A DNA stretch of 64,000 nt from Asticcacaulis tiandongensis (GTDB taxonomy: Bacteria; Pseudomonadota; Alphaproteobacteria; Caulobacterales; Caulobacteraceae): the NCBI RefSeq assembly GCF_006475605.1, contig NZ_SSBC01000010.1, positions 682,001 to 746,000 of the forward strand, in the 5' to 3' direction. Of the stretch, positions 27,208 to 35,529 are shown piece by piece. Below the pieces are notes generated by a model. That model had not been told where the DNA came from. It searched no databases and worked only from the letters and a program-made list of their open reading frames with translations. Each line of letters starts with the position of its first letter. Position 1 is the stretch's first letter. Made by a program: the position numbers and the translations under genes.

Positions 27208-27933
27208 TTACTTCTTACGCGGTGCTGGCTTTTTCGTTGGGGCAGGTATCGCCGGAGCTGGAACTTCGGCCTTTACCGTCTCAGCGGTCGGAACAAACCA
27301 CGATGGTGCCGCTGGCGGCGCACAATTTTTGTGCATGCCTATGCCTTTGAGGTAGGCTCGACGCACATGACCGGCATCCACGGCCTTTTCATAGGCCCTG
27401 TGGTGCTTTTCGGCACCCGAGAGCCTGCGTATAACGCTGCGGTAGGGAATAATGTCGGTGGCGGCACCACGTACCGCATCCAGCGTATACTTCGAGGCCA
27501 TCTGACCGCCGCGTTCGGTATAGGTGTCGATTTCGTTCGGCGCAGGCGGTTCATCAAAATCCGGCCCCAGAACCGCATCAAGCTGCCTGACTTCGGCGGC
27601 CATTTCCTCACACTGATATAGCCCGCCGAGGTCATAGGTATTGGCTACGGCCCGCAAAAGCACAGGCGGGATTTCCTTACGCTTGAGATTGAGGTCCACC
27701 AAGGGTGCGGAAACCGCATCGCTAAAACCGCCCCTGACATCACCGGCGCTTTTTCTTACCGTTTCGGTGAATGAGGCATCGTCGTCTTCGACCTTGGGAT
27801 CACCTGCATCGACCGGATGAGACTCAACCATGTTGACGCGATCAGGTTTACTGGCGCAGGCCCCCAGGCTCATACAGATAAGACCGGACATAGCGCCTGC
27901 CCATAGTCTCCATTGCCGGTTCACCTTACGCAT
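27208..27933 (-). CDS. Hypothetical lipoprotein
   Basis: A 241-residue predicted lipoprotein with no family that I recognise. The signal region ends in the lipobox SLGAC, so Cys26 would be lipidated and followed by ASKPD. The middle region is mixed alpha helix with two cysteines (YQCEE and HKNCAPP) that could pair in the periplasm. The C-terminus is a Pro/Ala/Lys-rich tail (PAPAIPAPTKKPAPRKK) likely to be disordered or to contact the cell wall. It ends 2 bases from the tgt stop in convergent orientation. Confidence 0.7.
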   Translation of the reverse strand: MRKVNRQWRLWAGAMSGLICMSLGACASKPDRVNMVESHPVDAGDPKVEDDDASFTETVRKSAGDVRGGFSDAVSAPLVDLNLKRKEIPPVLLRAVANTYDLGGLYQCEEMAAEVRQLDAVLGPDFDEPPAPNEIDTYTERGGQMASKYTLDAVRGAATDIIPYRSVIRRLSGAEKHHRAYEKAVDAGHVRRAYLKGIGMHKNCAPPAAPSWFVPTAETVKAEVPAPAIPAPTKKPAPRKK

Positions 27934-27994
27934 ACGACCCCTCCGGTACCCAAAAATTCATCTTAATCTTAAAACCATATATTCAAACAGCTTA

Positions 27995-28018
27995 TTTCGG
28001 ATATCCGAAATATCCGAA
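27995..28018. promoter_or_regulatory. Palindrome with an extra half-site, candidate operator
   Basis: TTTCGGATATCCGAAA is a perfect 16-bp palindrome, and the half-site ATATCCGAA is repeated directly after it at 28010. A third copy of ATATCCGAA lies at 28382, on the other side of tRNA-Lys. It is 62 bases upstream of the hypothetical lipoprotein start; the regulator is unknown. Confidence 0.4.
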
Positions 28019-28163
28019 CCAGAGCCCCTCGAATACGTCATAGGGGCCACAGGATTGTGTCCGTCTTATGGTATCAAAATTCAATGTCGCTTTGAGATCG
28101 CGCCCGTTCGCACAGCCGTGACAAAGCTATGCTGATTTATGGTATTGACGTCGCTTTTTGGGC

Positions 28164-28199
28164 AAAAAAAACTCACCAATCTTTTGAAAGATTGGTGAG
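28164..28199 (-). terminator. Terminator overlapping the tRNA-Lys 3' end
   Basis: On the minus strand a perfect 13-bp stem (CTCACCAATCTTT / AAAGATTGGTGAG) is followed by an eight-T tract. Its 5' arm includes the last seven bases of tRNA-Lys, CTCACCA, so hairpin and mature tRNA end are mutually exclusive structures. Confidence 0.85.
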
Positions 28200-28269
28200 C
28201 CCGCTGGGACTCGAACCCAGGACCCTCTGATTAAAAGTCAGATGCTCTAGCCGACTGAGCTACGGGCTC
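28193..28269 (-). tRNA. tRNA-Lys (anticodon UUU)
   Basis: The 77-base minus-strand sequence folds as a tRNA: acceptor GAGCCCG pairs with CGGGCTC, the D arm is GCTCAGTCGGCTAGAGC, the anticodon stem CTGA/TCAG holds loop region CTTTTAA with anticodon TTT, and the T arm contains GGGTTCGAGTCCC. The terminal CCA is encoded. Its likely charging enzyme, class I LysRS, begins at the right edge of the window. Confidence 0.97.
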
Positions 28270-28488
28270 AATTGAAACTAATCAATTGTTTCAACCACTT
28301 ACAGACAAGTGAGAATTTGATCAAGCATTATTTTGCCAAATCCGCTCTCAAATGCTCCGTGGCTGTCTCTGTCTTTGGGATATATCCGAACGCAGTCAGA
28401 CTGCTCTCAAAGAGAGATGCGGGCATCTACATAAATACGAACCATCGTGTCAACCATTAGTTCCGATCAACCCACAATCATCTTAGGA

Positions 28489-28836
28489 TCAATTGGCCAG
28501 GCGCCCCTTAGGCAGGTAACGTCCGTTTTCAAAACGGTCAAATATAAGACCGGTTTGCGGATGGCGCAGCGGCTCACCCGTAGTGTCGGCGCTGAGGTTG
28601 GCTTCCGAGGCATAGGCGACATAGCATTCCTCACCATTTTCAGCCAGCAGATGATAAAACGGCTGGTTTTTATCCGGCCTTACAGATGCGGGAATAGCCT
28701 GCCACCACTCTTCCGCATTGGCAAAGGTCGGGTCGACATCAAAGATCACAGCGCGAAAATCAAACAAGCGGTGCCGGACGACCTGACCGATAACGAATCG
28801 CGCGGCGCGCATTGACGGGTCTGATGACGGGTTCAT
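28489..28836 (-). CDS. hspQ: Heat shock protein HspQ
   Basis: A 115-residue protein of the HspQ/YccV family (hemimethylated DNA-binding protein-like domain). The family pattern FVIGQVVRHRLFDFRAVIFDVDP, then QPFYHLLAENGEECYVAYASEANL, is clear. In enterobacteria HspQ is a heat-induced specificity factor for the Lon protease. The start is uncertain: ATGs at 28860 (with GGGGGGA upstream), 28836 and 28812 are all possible. I chose 28836 as closest to the E. coli length. The gene is upstream of, and divergent from, the region before ppx. Confidence 0.85.
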   Translation of the reverse strand: MNPSSDPSMRAARFVIGQVVRHRLFDFRAVIFDVDPTFANAEEWWQAIPASVRPDKNQPFYHLLAENGEECYVAYASEANLSADTTGEPLRHPQTGLIFDRFENGRYLPKGRLAN

Positions 28837-29016
28837 AGATATATCACCGACGTGTTGCATGCGTATCCCCCCAACAGAAGCCCCTGTCAGCACACAGGGA
28901 CTCGATTGAAGCTATTTGTAACGGCTTATGGCCATTACGCCATTACCCTTCCCCCTTTAGTTGATCCTTATCCAGAGGAATTTACATCGTCAGGCGAGAG
29001 CCGCGTCCCCGCCCGC

Positions 29017-29049
29017 GCTCCGTAGCCATAATTCCGGAGCTGTTTTTTT
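29017..29049 (+). terminator. Orphan terminator-like hairpin
   Basis: GCTCCG / CGGAGC form a stem, followed 2 bases later by seven T on the plus strand. No annotated plus-strand gene ends here, since hspQ is on the minus strand. The ~340-base gap between hspQ and ppx holds only this hairpin and an overlapping alternative stem ATTCCGGA / TCCGGAAT (29031-29065). It may end a small RNA. Confidence 0.45.
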
Positions 29050-29175
29050 ACAGATTGTCCGGAATATCTCAGGGGCTTGCTTACAAAAGGCTTTTCATCC
29101 CCCCCTGCCCCTATTAGGGTGAACGCAACTTGCGATAAGCTTTTCAGCGTGTCGCTTCCATTATTAATAAGCGGT

Positions 29176-30369
29176 ATGAGCCACATGCGTAAGGCTCCCT
29201 CAACTCAGGCTGGCCAGCCAGCCCGCCAGGCCGTCAGACGGTCTGGACCATCGCGCCCTGCGCAGGCCACAGCCGTGTCCGGTGGCATCACACCAGATCA
29301 CGCCCCTCTGTATGCGGCGCTTGATCTGGGCACCAACAACTGCCGCCTGATGATTGCCGCCTATGCTAACGGTCAGTTTCGCATCATCGAGGCCTTTTCG
29401 CGCATTGTCAGGCTGGGGGAAGGCCTGTCGCAAAATGGGCAGCTTCAGGAGCGCGCCATTGAACGCGCCGTGGCCGCCCTGAAAATCTGCGCCGAGAAAA
29501 TCACCCGCCGTCAGGTCGTCAAGGTCAGGGCCGTCGCCACGCAGGCCTGTCGCATTGCCCGTAATGGTCAGGCATTTATTCGCCGCGTTGAGGCTGAAAC
29601 GGGTCTGAAACTACAACTGATCACGCCTGAGGAAGAAGCGCGCCTGTCTGTGATTGGCTGCGCCTCATTACTTGATGCCCCGGCCAAGGCGGCGATTGTG
29701 CTGGATGTCGGAGGCGGCTCAACGGAAATATCATGGGTCGAACTGGAAAAACACAAAGCCCCTGAAGGTGCGCCACCCATAAGAGGCGCAAGATACGGGC
29801 TGAATGTATCCAGCCGTCCGCCGGTGCCGAAATACTGGATTTCCATCCCCACAGGGGTCGTCAGTCTGGCGGAACGATTCCCAGAACCGGCGAACGGCGA
29901 CAAACAGGTCTGGTTCGACACCATGACTGCCGATGTCGAATCGGCCCTGTCTTCGTTTAAGGCCCCCGAGGCGCTGAGACCGCACTTTGACGCACAGGAT
30001 GCCTATATTGTCGGCACGTCGGGCGCGATTACGTCGCTGGCCGGTCTGCATCTGCGGCTTGAACGCTATGACCGCTCACGCGTCGATGGCCTGTGGATGA
30101 GCGACACCGAATGCAGTGATGTCATTGAGCGCCTGCTGATCATGGGGCCTGAAGGACGCGAAGCCGAAGCCTGTATCGGGCGTGACCGTGCGGATTTGGT
30201 TCTCGCGGGCGCAGCTATTTTGCAGGCCGTGCAGAATCTCTGGCCTTGTCAGCGCTTAAGGGTCGCGGATCGCGGCTTACGCGAAGGGCTTTTGCTGTCT
30301 ATGGTGCGCAAGAAGCCCCGCCGCCGCAGACGCGGCAAGCGGAAACCTGCGGTACGAGCCGAAGCCTAA
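29176..30369 (+). CDS. Ppx/GppA family exopolyphosphatase
   Basis: A 397-residue protein of the Ppx/GppA phosphatase family, which hydrolyses polyphosphate or pppGpp. The actin-like ATPase fold shows the phosphate-1 loop [14 protein letters not shown] and the phosphate-2 loop [14 protein letters not shown] basic, Pro-rich N-terminal extension of ~40 residues and a very basic tail ([13 protein letters not shown]) flank the domain. The length corresponds to the short form lacking the HD-like C-terminal domain. It overlaps the thiG stop by 4 bases in convergent orientation. I start at ATG 29176; ATG 29185 is an alternative. Confidence 0.88.
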   Translation: MSHMRKAPSTQAGQPARQAVRRSGPSRPAQATAVSGGITPDHAPLYAALDLGTNNCRLMIAAYANGQFRIIEAFSRIVRLGEGLSQNGQLQERAIERAVAALKICAEKITRRQVVKVRAVATQACRIARNGQAFIRRVEAETGLKLQLITPEEEARLSVIGCASLLDAPAKAAIVLDVGGGSTEISWVELEKHKAPEGAPPIRGARYGLNVSSRPPVPKYWISIPTGVVSLAERFPEPANGDKQVWFDTMTADVESALSSFKAPEALRPHFDAQDAYIVGTSGAITSLAGLHLRLERYDRSRVDGLWMSDTECSDVIERLLIMGPEGREAEACIGRDRADLVLAGAAILQAVQNLWPCQRLRVADRGLREGLLLSMVRKKPRRRRRGKRKPAVRAEA

Positions 30370-31136
30370 ATCAGGCCCGCGAGAGGCGAAGACGGATCAG
30401 CGTAGAGCTTTTTCGGCATACGACCGGCCAGATAGGCTTCACGACCGGCGATGACGGCGTGCTTCATAGCGACGGCCATGCGAATCGGGTCCTTAGCCTC
30501 GGCAATGGCGGTGTTCATCAATATGGCGTCACAGCCAAGCTCCATGCCCACGGCGGCATCCGAAGCCGTGCCAACTCCGGCATCCACGAGCACCGGCACC
30601 TTGGCATTTTCAATAATGATGCGCAGCGTCACGCGGTTCTGGATGCCCAGCCCCGACCCGATCGGCGCGCCCAAAGGCATGATGGCGCAGGCCCCCGCCT
30701 CCTCAAGCTTTTTGGCATAGACCGGATCGTCCGAACAATAGACCATGACGTCGAAACCGTCCTTGACCAGCAGCTTAAGCGAGCGCAGGGTTTCTTCCAT
30801 ATCCGGATAAAGCGTTTTGGGGTCGGACAAAACCTCAAGCTTGACCAGATTCCAGCCTCCGGCCTCACGCGCCAGACGCAGGGTACGCACTGCATCCTCA
30901 CCGGTAAAGCAGCCTGCCGTATTGGGCAGATAGGTAAAACGATCCTGTTTGACATAGTCCATCAGCATCGGCTGGTTCGGGTCAGACAGGTTAACGCGGC
31001 GCACGGCTACAGTGACGATTTCCGCGCCTGAGGCCTCAGCGGCAGCGGCGTTTTGCGCATAATCCTTATACTTACCCGTTCCCACTATCAGACGTGATGT
31101 GAATGTTCGACCCGCTACGCTCCAGCTATCGCTCAT
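30366..31136 (-). CDS. thiG: Thiazole synthase
   Basis: A 256-residue TIM-barrel enzyme that forms the thiazole phosphate of thiamine from deoxyxylulose 5-phosphate, dehydroglycine and the thiocarboxylate of ThiS. The family core is complete: [10 protein letters not shown], the Schiff-base lysine in [23 protein letters not shown] and [14 protein letters not shown]. Its partner thiS lies upstream on the same strand but is separated by an AbrB-like gene on the opposite strand, so the usual tight thiS-thiG pair is interrupted. Confidence 0.97.
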   Translation of the reverse strand: MSDSWSVAGRTFTSRLIVGTGKYKDYAQNAAAAEASGAEIVTVAVRRVNLSDPNQPMLMDYVKQDRFTYLPNTAGCFTGEDAVRTLRLAREAGGWNLVKLEVLSDPKTLYPDMEETLRSLKLLVKDGFDVMVYCSDDPVYAKKLEEAGACAIMPLGAPIGSGLGIQNRVTLRIIIENAKVPVLVDAGVGTASDAAVGMELGCDAILMNTAIAEAKDPIRMAVAMKHAVIAGREAYLAGRMPKKLYADPSSPLAGLI

Positions 31137-31294
31137 GATTTGAAAATCCTGTGACTTATATCTGACGTCTCATATAGCCCCTTGGGCAATGATGACCAGC
31201 CTAAAACCACCCAAAGCGACAAGCTGACACATCTGGCCCGTCGCGTTTGGGCATGCTATGCAAAACCAACAGCTATAAAAAAGTGAGGAACCAA

Positions 31295-31534
31295 ATGAAA
31301 GTCATCAGACAGGGCGATCAGTTAGCCGTTATCTTATCCGAAGATATCATCAATACCCTGAATATTCACGAAGGTGATGATATTGACCTCAGTGTCACGG
31401 ACACCCGCGGCCTGACCCTGACACCTGCCGCCGGCACGGAGCAATGGCTGGAAAACCTGCCGAGTTTTACCAATCTCAATCCGGGCGGATTTGACTATTA
31501 CCGCGCCAATCCGCACGACGAGAGCAAGTCGTAG
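31295..31534 (+). CDS. AbrB/MazE-like antitoxin-type protein
   Basis: A 79-residue protein with an N-terminal SpoVT/AbrB swapped-hairpin DNA-binding domain (KVIRQGDQLAVILSEDIINT, LNIHEGDDIDLSV). A C-terminal tail rich in Trp, Phe, Tyr and Asn (TNLNPGGFDYYRANPHDES) looks like a MazE-type toxin-binding tail. No toxin frame lies next to it on either strand, so it is an orphan antitoxin or a stand-alone regulator. The ATG at 31295 follows GTGAGGA; an earlier ATG at 31247 has no ribosome-binding site. The gene lies between thiS and thiG, antisense to any thiS-thiG readthrough transcript. Confidence 0.7.
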   Translation: MKVIRQGDQLAVILSEDIINTLNIHEGDDIDLSVTDTRGLTLTPAAGTEQWLENLPSFTNLNPGGFDYYRANPHDESKS

Positions 31535-31552
31535 GCGATTAGCCGCCCCGAA

Positions 31553-31774
31553 TTATCCCCCGCCGACGAAATGAACAACCTCAATGCGGTCGCTTTCAAG
31601 AATCGGAGTGGTGTCATAGGCTGATTTCGGAACGATCTCGAGGTTACGCTCGACGGCGACCTTGCGACCATCCAGCCCGATAGACTCTAATAACTGCCGC
31701 ACAGTGGTCACCGTGACCTCGACAGACTCGCCATTCAGCAGAATTTTCGCTGTTTTTGTGTCAATTTCAGACAT
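31553..31774 (-). CDS. thiS: Sulfur carrier protein ThiS
   Basis: A 73-residue ubiquitin-like protein that carries sulfur as a C-terminal thiocarboxylate to ThiG for thiazole formation. The beta-grasp pattern KILLNGESVEVTV, GRKVAVERNLEIVPKSAYD and DRIEVVHFVGGG fits the family, and the required C-terminal Gly-Gly is present as the last two residues. I use the ATG at 31774 because it gives the standard length. I see no TPP riboswitch (THI box) in the 87 bases upstream. Confidence 0.92.
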   Translation of the reverse strand: MSEIDTKTAKILLNGESVEVTVTTVRQLLESIGLDGRKVAVERNLEIVPKSAYDTTPILESDRIEVVHFVGGG

Positions 31775-31861
31775 GAGCTTCGCTTTTTGCACCCTTTAGC
31801 TTGTGAGCGACGGCAACAGGCGATAAAAGACCGCTTTTTACTGGTTGCGCGCTGAGGATAG

Positions 31862-32302
31862 ATGTCCAAGCCCATATATGTCCTTAATGGCCCAAATCTC
31901 AACCTGCTTGGGGTGCGGGAACCGGAAATTTATGGCCACACGACCCTTGAGGACATCAAGGCGCGGTGTGAAACGCTGGCAGCTTCCAAAAACACATCCG
32001 TGGTGTTTCGCCAGACCAACCACGAAGGCCAGCTTATCGACTGGGTTCAGGAAGCGCGTACCGAAGCGTCATTCCTGATCATCAATCCGGCTGGCTATAC
32101 CCACACATCCGTGGCCCTGCTTGATGCCCTAAAGGCCCTGAGCATACCGGTCATCGAATGCCATCTGTCCAATCCCCATGCCCGTGAACCTTTCCGTCGT
32201 CACTCCTATGTGTCGCAAGCGGCTAAGGCAGTTGTCGCCGGTTTCGGGGCCATCGGTTATGAACTCGCTATTGACGCAGGCCTTCGCCTGTTAGATCAGT
32301 AA
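31862..32302 (+). CDS. aroQ: 3-dehydroquinate dehydratase, type II
   Basis: A 146-residue enzyme that dehydrates 3-dehydroquinate to 3-dehydroshikimate in the shikimate pathway. Type II signatures are intact: [19 protein letters not shown], with catalytic Arg and Tyr, [17 protein letters not shown], and the histidine in [18 protein letters not shown]. It forms a plus-strand run with accB (33 bases downstream) and accC, an arrangement common in Proteobacteria. Those genes are functionally unrelated apart from transcription. Confidence 0.97.
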   Translation: MSKPIYVLNGPNLNLLGVREPEIYGHTTLEDIKARCETLAASKNTSVVFRQTNHEGQLIDWVQEARTEASFLIINPAGYTHTSVALLDALKALSIPVIECHLSNPHAREPFRRHSYVSQAAKAVVAGFGAIGYELAIDAGLRLLDQ

Positions 32303-32335
32303 CTTACACGCCTTTATATTTCTCAGGGTACATGC

Positions 32336-32812
32336 ATGTCGTCTAACAAAGGTAATTCCATCGATCCCGACCTGATTCGCAAGCTGGCGGACATCCTCAA
32401 GGAAACCGAACTGAGCGAAATCGAAGTCGAACAGGACGACCTGAAAATCCGTGTGGCCCGTCAACTGACGGCGGCACCGGCAGCCGTTTATGCGGCCGCT
32501 CCTGCCCCTGTGGCAGCGCCTGCGGCGGCCCCTGTGGCTGCGGCTGAGGCCGCTCCGGCAGTTACACCTGCCGCCGCGAAGGACGCGGTGAAATCGCCTA
32601 TGGTCGGCACGGTCTATCTGGCACCTCAGCCGGGCGCGGCCAACTTCATCAAGGTCGGTGATCGCGTTAAGGCCGGTCAGACGCTTCTGATCATCGAAGC
32701 CATGAAGACCATGAACCCCATTCCGTCACCGAAAGACGGCGTGGTGGCTGAAATCCTCGTCTCCGACGCCCAGCCGGTTGAATTTGGCGCACCTCTGATC
32801 GCTTTCGAGTAA
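32336..32812 (+). CDS. accB: Biotin carboxyl carrier protein of acetyl-CoA carboxylase
   Basis: A 158-residue protein that carries biotin in acetyl-CoA carboxylase, which makes malonyl-CoA for fatty acid synthesis. A short N-terminal helical region (residues ~8-45) is followed by an Ala/Pro-rich flexible linker (residues ~48-82) and the biotinyl domain. The biotin lysine is in EAMKTMN, about 35 residues from the end. It is followed by accC after 5 bases, the usual accBC operon. Confidence 0.97.
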   Translation: MSSNKGNSIDPDLIRKLADILKETELSEIEVEQDDLKIRVARQLTAAPAAVYAAAPAPVAAPAAAPVAAAEAAPAVTPAAAKDAVKSPMVGTVYLAPQPGAANFIKVGDRVKAGQTLLIIEAMKTMNPIPSPKDGVVAEILVSDAQPVEFGAPLIAFE

Positions 32813-32817
32813 GCCGA

Positions 32818-34170
32818 ATGTTTGAAAAGATTCTTATTGCCAACCGTGGCGAGATCGCTTTGCGCGTTATCCGCGCCTGTAAGGAAATGGGCATCGCCAC
32901 CGTGGCCGTCCATTCCGAGGCCGACCGTAACGCGCTGCATGTGCATCTGGCAGACGAAAGCGTCTGTATCGGGCCTGCACCGGCATCCAAGTCTTACCTG
33001 AACATCCCGTCGATCATTGCCGCCGCCGAAATCACCGGTGCGCAGGCCGTGCACCCGGGTTATGGCTTTTTGTCGGAAAATGCCCGCTTTGCCGAAATCA
33101 TCGGCGCGCACGGCCTGACCTTTATTGGTCCGAAGCCTGAGCATATCCGCCTGATGGGCGACAAGATTACGGCCAAACAGGCCTCGAAAGATTCCGGCAT
33201 CCCCGTAGTTCCCGGTTCTGACGGTGGTGTGGCCACGGTTGAAGAAGCCATTGAGGCAGCCAAATCCATCGGCTTCCCGCTGATCATTAAGGCCGCTGCC
33301 GGTGGTGGTGGTCGCGGCATGAAGGTCGCCAAGGATGCGGACTCTCTGGCCGAAGCGGTCATGAGCGCCCAGTCCGAAGCCGCTGCCGCCTTTGGTGACG
33401 GCACGGTCTATATGGAGCGCTATCTCCAGAAGCCGCGCCACATTGAAATTCAGGTCATCGCCGACAGCCACGGCAATGTCGTACATCTGGGTGAACGCGA
33501 CTGCTCACTGCAACGTCGCCACCAGAAGGTACTTGAAGAAGCCCCCTCGCCCGCCATTGATGCCGACGCCCGCTCAAAGATCGGCAACATCGTTGTCGAG
33601 GCGATGAAAAAGATTGGTTACCTCGGGGTTGGCACGATCGAGTTCCTGTATGAAGACGGTGAGTTCTTCTTTATCGAGATGAACACCCGCCTTCAGGTCG
33701 AGCATCCGGTGACTGAATTCATCACCGGCGTTGACCTTGTACGCGAACAGATTCGCATCGCCGCTGGCCTGCCCCTGTCGTTTACGCAGGAAGATATCGA
33801 CTTCAAAGGGCACTCGATCGAAGTCCGTATCAATGCGGAAAATGCCCGTACCTTTGTACCCTCCCCCGGCACGGTCACCGATTTCCACGCTCCCGGCGGG
33901 CTTGGGGTGCGCATCGATTCGGCGGTCTATAATGGCTATGCCATTCCGCCCTATTACGATTCCATGATCGGCAAGCTGATCGTGCACGGTCGTGACCGGC
34001 CCGAAGCTTTGGCCCGCCTTAAGCGTGCGCTTCAGGAAACGGTTATTACGGGTATTGAAACCACTATCCCGCTGTTCCTTGACCTTCTGAATGAAAAAGA
34101 CATCCAGAACGGGGATTACAATATCCACTGGTTGGAAAACTGGATTAAGGCACAGACAGCAGGGGCTTAG
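32818..34170 (+). CDS. accC: Biotin carboxylase subunit of acetyl-CoA carboxylase
   Basis: A 450-residue ATP-grasp enzyme that carboxylates the biotin of AccB using bicarbonate and ATP. The family start [20 protein letters not shown], the glycine-rich ATP lid [12 protein letters not shown], the metal site [17 protein letters not shown] and the catalytic region are all present and full length. It directly follows accB. A REP-like element fills the 57 bases between its stop and aat. Confidence 0.98.
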   Translation: MFEKILIANRGEIALRVIRACKEMGIATVAVHSEADRNALHVHLADESVCIGPAPASKSYLNIPSIIAAAEITGAQAVHPGYGFLSENARFAEIIGAHGLTFIGPKPEHIRLMGDKITAKQASKDSGIPVVPGSDGGVATVEEAIEAAKSIGFPLIIKAAAGGGGRGMKVAKDADSLAEAVMSAQSEAAAAFGDGTVYMERYLQKPRHIEIQVIADSHGNVVHLGERDCSLQRRHQKVLEEAPSPAIDADARSKIGNIVVEAMKKIGYLGVGTIEFLYEDGEFFFIEMNTRLQVEHPVTEFITGVDLVREQIRIAAGLPLSFTQEDIDFKGHSIEVRINAENARTFVPSPGTVTDFHAPGGLGVRIDSAVYNGYAIPPYYDSMIGKLIVHGRDRPEALARLKRALQETVITGIETTIPLFLDLLNEKDIQNGDYNIHWLENWIKAQTAGA

Positions 34171-34176
34171 GGCAAT

Positions 34177-34226
34177 GGACAGGGCCTTCTACCTCGGGTC
34201 AATCGGGTGCGGGGGCTAAGCCCCTG
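34177..34226 (-). repeat. REP-like palindromic repeat, copy D (inverted)
   Basis: The reverse complement reads GCAGGGGCTTAGCCCC, then GCACCCGATTGACCCGAGGT and an AAGGCCCTG end, a diverged copy of the family. Its hairpin (GGGGCT/AGCCCC) ends just before the aat ATG at 34228 and covers the place where a ribosome-binding site would be. Confidence 0.75.
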
Positions 34227-34227
34227 C

Positions 34228-34881
34228 ATGGCTGAGAGTTTTACCCTTGATGATCTTATCGCGGCGTATCGCACCGGCATCTTCCCGATGTCGGATGCCC
34301 GCGATGACGACTATCTGTTTCTGGTCGACCCGCCCATGCGCGGGATATTACCGCTGGATGGTTTTCACATCCCTTCGCGTCTGAAGCGCACGGTGGCCAG
34401 AGATGATTACACCGTCAAAATCGACACAGCCTTTACACAGATCATTGAACTGTGTGCCGAAGAAGCGGCTGACCGGGACAATACCTGGATTAGCCATCCT
34501 ATTCAGTCGCTTTATGAGGCCCTGTTCGCCCGTGGTCTGGCCCATAGCGTTGAGGTCTGGGACGGCGAAACCTTAATGGGCGGGCTTTATGGCGTGGCCA
34601 TTGGCGGGGCTTTTTTCGGCGAAAGCATGGTGTCACGCGCCCGCGATGTGTCAAAAATCGCGCTGGTGCATCTGGTGGCGCGGCTGAAGGCCGGGGGTTA
34701 CCGACTGCTCGATTGTCAGTTTCAGACGGACCACCTTAAACAGTTCGGTGTAATTGAAATTCCGCGTGACGATTACCGGTTTCTGCTGGCTAACGCGCTG
34801 GAAACCGAAGGCGATTTCTATTCCTTACCGGCCACAGTCACCGGCAAGGGCGCCCTGCAGGCCACCACCCAGGCATCATAG
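34228..34881 (+). CDS. aat: Leucyl/phenylalanyl-tRNA-protein transferase
   Basis: A 217-residue enzyme that attaches Leu or Phe to proteins with N-terminal Lys or Arg, marking them for ClpS-ClpAP degradation (bacterial N-degron pathway). Family motifs are AYRTGIFPM near the start, DPPMRGILPLDGFHIPSRLKR, and GGLYGVAIGGAFFGESMVSR, with LDCQFQTDHLKQFG towards the end. The ATG at 34228 gives the normal N-terminus, but no ribosome-binding site precedes it because a REP-like hairpin abuts the start. A GTG at 34207 would be within that repeat. The 3' end overlaps the convergent DUF2155 gene by 64 bases. Confidence 0.93.
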   Translation: MAESFTLDDLIAAYRTGIFPMSDARDDDYLFLVDPPMRGILPLDGFHIPSRLKRTVARDDYTVKIDTAFTQIIELCAEEAADRDNTWISHPIQSLYEALFARGLAHSVEVWDGETLMGGLYGVAIGGAFFGESMVSRARDVSKIALVHLVARLKAGGYRLLDCQFQTDHLKQFGVIEIPRDDYRFLLANALETEGDFYSLPATVTGKGALQATTQAS

Positions 34882-35525
34882 GCCGGATGCTCAAACGGAT
34901 TCAGCCCCGGTGACGAGGCATAGGACCAGCCCTGAAATACCTGACGCGGTTTGGGGATTACCCCCGCTGCTGACGGAGCCGGATTGGTGCGCACCTCAAG
35001 ATAGGCCATGGCATCCGACATGGGTTCTTCCGGGGCGCTGGTTTCACAGGCTTTCACCGTAAAAACAAGGCCTTTGTAGCGCACGGATTTCCCGACCTTG
35101 ACCTCAAACCGCATAGTCTCAGCGGTCACCTTATCGAGGGCCTGAATGACCGCAGAGCCATAGCGAATGCGCTTTTCCGGCGGCGGCGGAGGGGCTTTGG
35201 GGGTTTCCGGCTTTTCTGCAGCCGCAGACGCGGCCGACGCATCCGGACGATCCGGCGTCACATAGGGCGTGCCGCCCGGCGACACAGAGGTCGCTGAACC
35301 CGTAGCAGGGGCTGATGGCTGAGACGGTGTATTGGATGAGGCCTGAGACGGCTGCGCCGGTTTCTGGGCATCCGGCACAAACGGACGATATTCCACGCCG
35401 TCAATATAATAGACCTCAGAATCGTTATTCTGACCCGCATTCTGAGCATATAGCGGAAGGGCAAGGGCCGTTGCCCCCGCCAGCAGCAGCGCCGATTTTA
35501 CAACCGTCATCCGCATCCGTGCCAT
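34818..35525 (-). CDS. DUF2155 domain protein, predicted periplasmic
   Basis: A 235-residue protein with an N-terminal signal peptide (hydrophobic stretch to about residue 27, ending LPLYAQ). A long Pro/Ala/Ser-rich linker (residues ~45-115) is followed by the DUF2155 domain. That domain has VIQALDKVTAETMRFEVKVG and the strong FQGWSYASSPGLNPFEHPAYDAWVVACR motif, with a conserved cysteine pair. The function is unknown, but the gene regularly lies beside the NDUFA12 gene in Alphaproteobacteria. It starts 4 bases after the NDUFA12 stop, consistent with an operon. Confidence 0.85.
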   Translation of the reverse strand: MARMRMTVVKSALLLAGATALALPLYAQNAGQNNDSEVYYIDGVEYRPFVPDAQKPAQPSQASSNTPSQPSAPATGSATSVSPGGTPYVTPDRPDASAASAAAEKPETPKAPPPPPEKRIRYGSAVIQALDKVTAETMRFEVKVGKSVRYKGLVFTVKACETSAPEEPMSDAMAYLEVRTNPAPSAAGVIPKPRQVFQGWSYASSPGLNPFEHPAYDAWVVACRAPLPVTVAGKE

Positions 35526-35529
35526 GTGC

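Noticed and set aside
28272-28460. 62-codon frame upstream of tRNA-Lys
   Set aside because: It has no ribosome-binding site, no recognisable pattern, and lies where the tRNA promoter should be.
28968-29186. 72-codon minus-strand frame before ppx
   Set aside because: It overlaps the ppx start and a terminator-like hairpin and has no ribosome-binding site.
31775-31861. TPP riboswitch upstream of thiS
   Set aside because: The region is only 87 bases and lacks the CTGAGA and other conserved THI-box segments.
31137-31861. Complete toxin-antitoxin pair around the AbrB-like gene
   Set aside because: No toxin-like frame is adjacent on either strand; only thiS and thiG flank it.
32677-33486. 269-codon minus-strand frame
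   Set aside because: It is antisense to accB and accC, which are unambiguous.
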